Under the pieces are notes generated by a model. It had not been told where the DNA came from, did no database searches, and worked only from the letters and a program-made list of their open reading frames with translations. Below, in pieces: positions 63,770 to 64,000 of a stretch of DNA of 64,000 bases. Every line of letters starts with the position of its first letter. Position 1 is the stretch's first letter. The position numbers and the translations under genes were made by a program. The stretch is from contig JAKSIP010000008.1 of the NCBI GenBank assembly GCA_024398715.1, positions 1 through 64,000 of the forward strand. The letters run 5' to 3'. The DNA is from Bacteroidaceae bacterium. Its GTDB lineage: Bacteria; Bacteroidota; Bacteroidia; Bacteroidales; Bacteroidaceae.

Positions 63770-64000
63770 ATGACAGTAGATTTTCAGAATATTGAGGAGA
63801 AGAGTTTTCCCAACTTCAAGGGAGGAGAGAAATCATTGGAGGCAAAAATGTTTTTCGACGGGAAATGCCGTATGCTAAGCGCCAGACTTGAGCCGGGTGC
63901 ATCAATCGGCCTCCACACCCACGACACCAGTTGCGAGGTAATTCTTGTGCAAAGCGGCTCCGGTGTTGCCATTTGCGACGGTATTGAAGAACCAGTATCA
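63770..64000 (+). CDS. Cupin-domain protein, 5' part
   Basis: The first 77 codons are present; the gene runs off the right edge. The chain shows the cupin motif 1 pattern (LEPGASIGLHTHDTSCEVILVQ-type), with GLHTHD carrying the metal-binding His pair and a Glu some residues later, then G-x-G-V. Substrate unknown. It is transcribed divergently from the nucleotidyltransferase. Confidence 0.85.
   Translation, partial: MTVDFQNIEEKSFPNFKGGEKSLEAKMFFDGKCRMLSARLEPGASIGLHTHDTSCEVILVQSGSGVAICDGIEEPVS

Noticed and set aside
1..64000. CRISPR arrays, tRNA/rRNA genes or intact insertion sequences
   Set aside because: No regularly spaced repeat series, cloverleaf-like genes, rRNA-like stretches or transposase frames were recognised on either strand.

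Overview
The window looks like chromosomal DNA of a Bacteroidales bacterium (Bacteroides/Prevotella-like). The signs are TAnnTTTG -7 promoter elements, an almost complete absence of Shine-Dalgarno leaders, a PorT-type outer-membrane barrel, TonB-domain and CotH proteins, secreted GH2/GH3/GH43 enzymes, a eukaryote-type glycogen branching enzyme and the apgM-thrC gene pair. I cannot name a genus. There are about 53 protein genes, one of them cut by the right edge and one a remnant. I saw no rRNA, tRNA, CRISPR array or transposase gene.

Layout: 0.2-5 kb carries ppdK, rlmD and a secreted TonB-domain protein. From 10.6 down to 5 kb runs a minus-strand run of bifunctional PBP, kdsB, a YhcH-type protein and glgB. 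10.7-15.1 kb is a plus-strand run: pyrB, pyrI, a PorT-like barrel, glyA and a stand-alone homocysteine S-methyltransferase domain. 18.7-15.1 kb (minus) holds cysK, an AraC regulator, a PfkB kinase and an orphan siderophore-type ABC ATPase. 18.8-22.2 kb holds mutS2 and nfo, followed by a glycosyltransferase and a CotH protein. 31.3-24.9 kb (minus) runs recA, a large secreted CE1-type esterase, a DUF456 protein and a GH3 enzyme. dnaK at 31.6 kb is preceded by a canonical -24/-12 sigma-54 promoter with two palindromes in the position of activator sites.

33.5-36.5 kb is a small accessory patch: a truncated DUF4143 ATPase remnant, a small membrane protein, near-identical direct repeats flanking both, an AlbA_2 (Schlafen-type) protein with an XRE regulator, and a 110-bp inverted-repeat element resembling a MITE. 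It abuts a three-gene ECF sigma operon (37.8-36.5 kb). 44.9-38.0 kb (minus) is a compact operon of a TapB/DUF3108-like protein, GH2 and two GH43 enzymes, without SusC/SusD.

45-51 kb (plus) runs apgM (proposed homoserine kinase), thrC, a stand-alone MetH activation domain and two tandem CstA transporters. It is followed by a FecCD permease (minus) and pnuC-radA-FAD oxidoreductase (plus). 63.6-55.9 kb (minus) runs a sugar-nucleotidyltransferase, an ABC-F ATPase, an M13 peptidase, metA and a U32 (RlhA-like) protein. A cupin gene leaves at the right edge.

Sulfur and one-carbon amino-acid metabolism recurs across separate operons: cysK, metA with the acetyl-CoA-type Glu111, glyA, thrC/apgM and two separated methionine-synthase modules. 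The signals that most merit a second look are the sigma-54/palindrome control region of dnaK, the split MetH modules, the dnaK-adjacent accessory patch with its MITE-like element, and the two halves of an Fe/B12-type ABC importer lying 36 kb apart.
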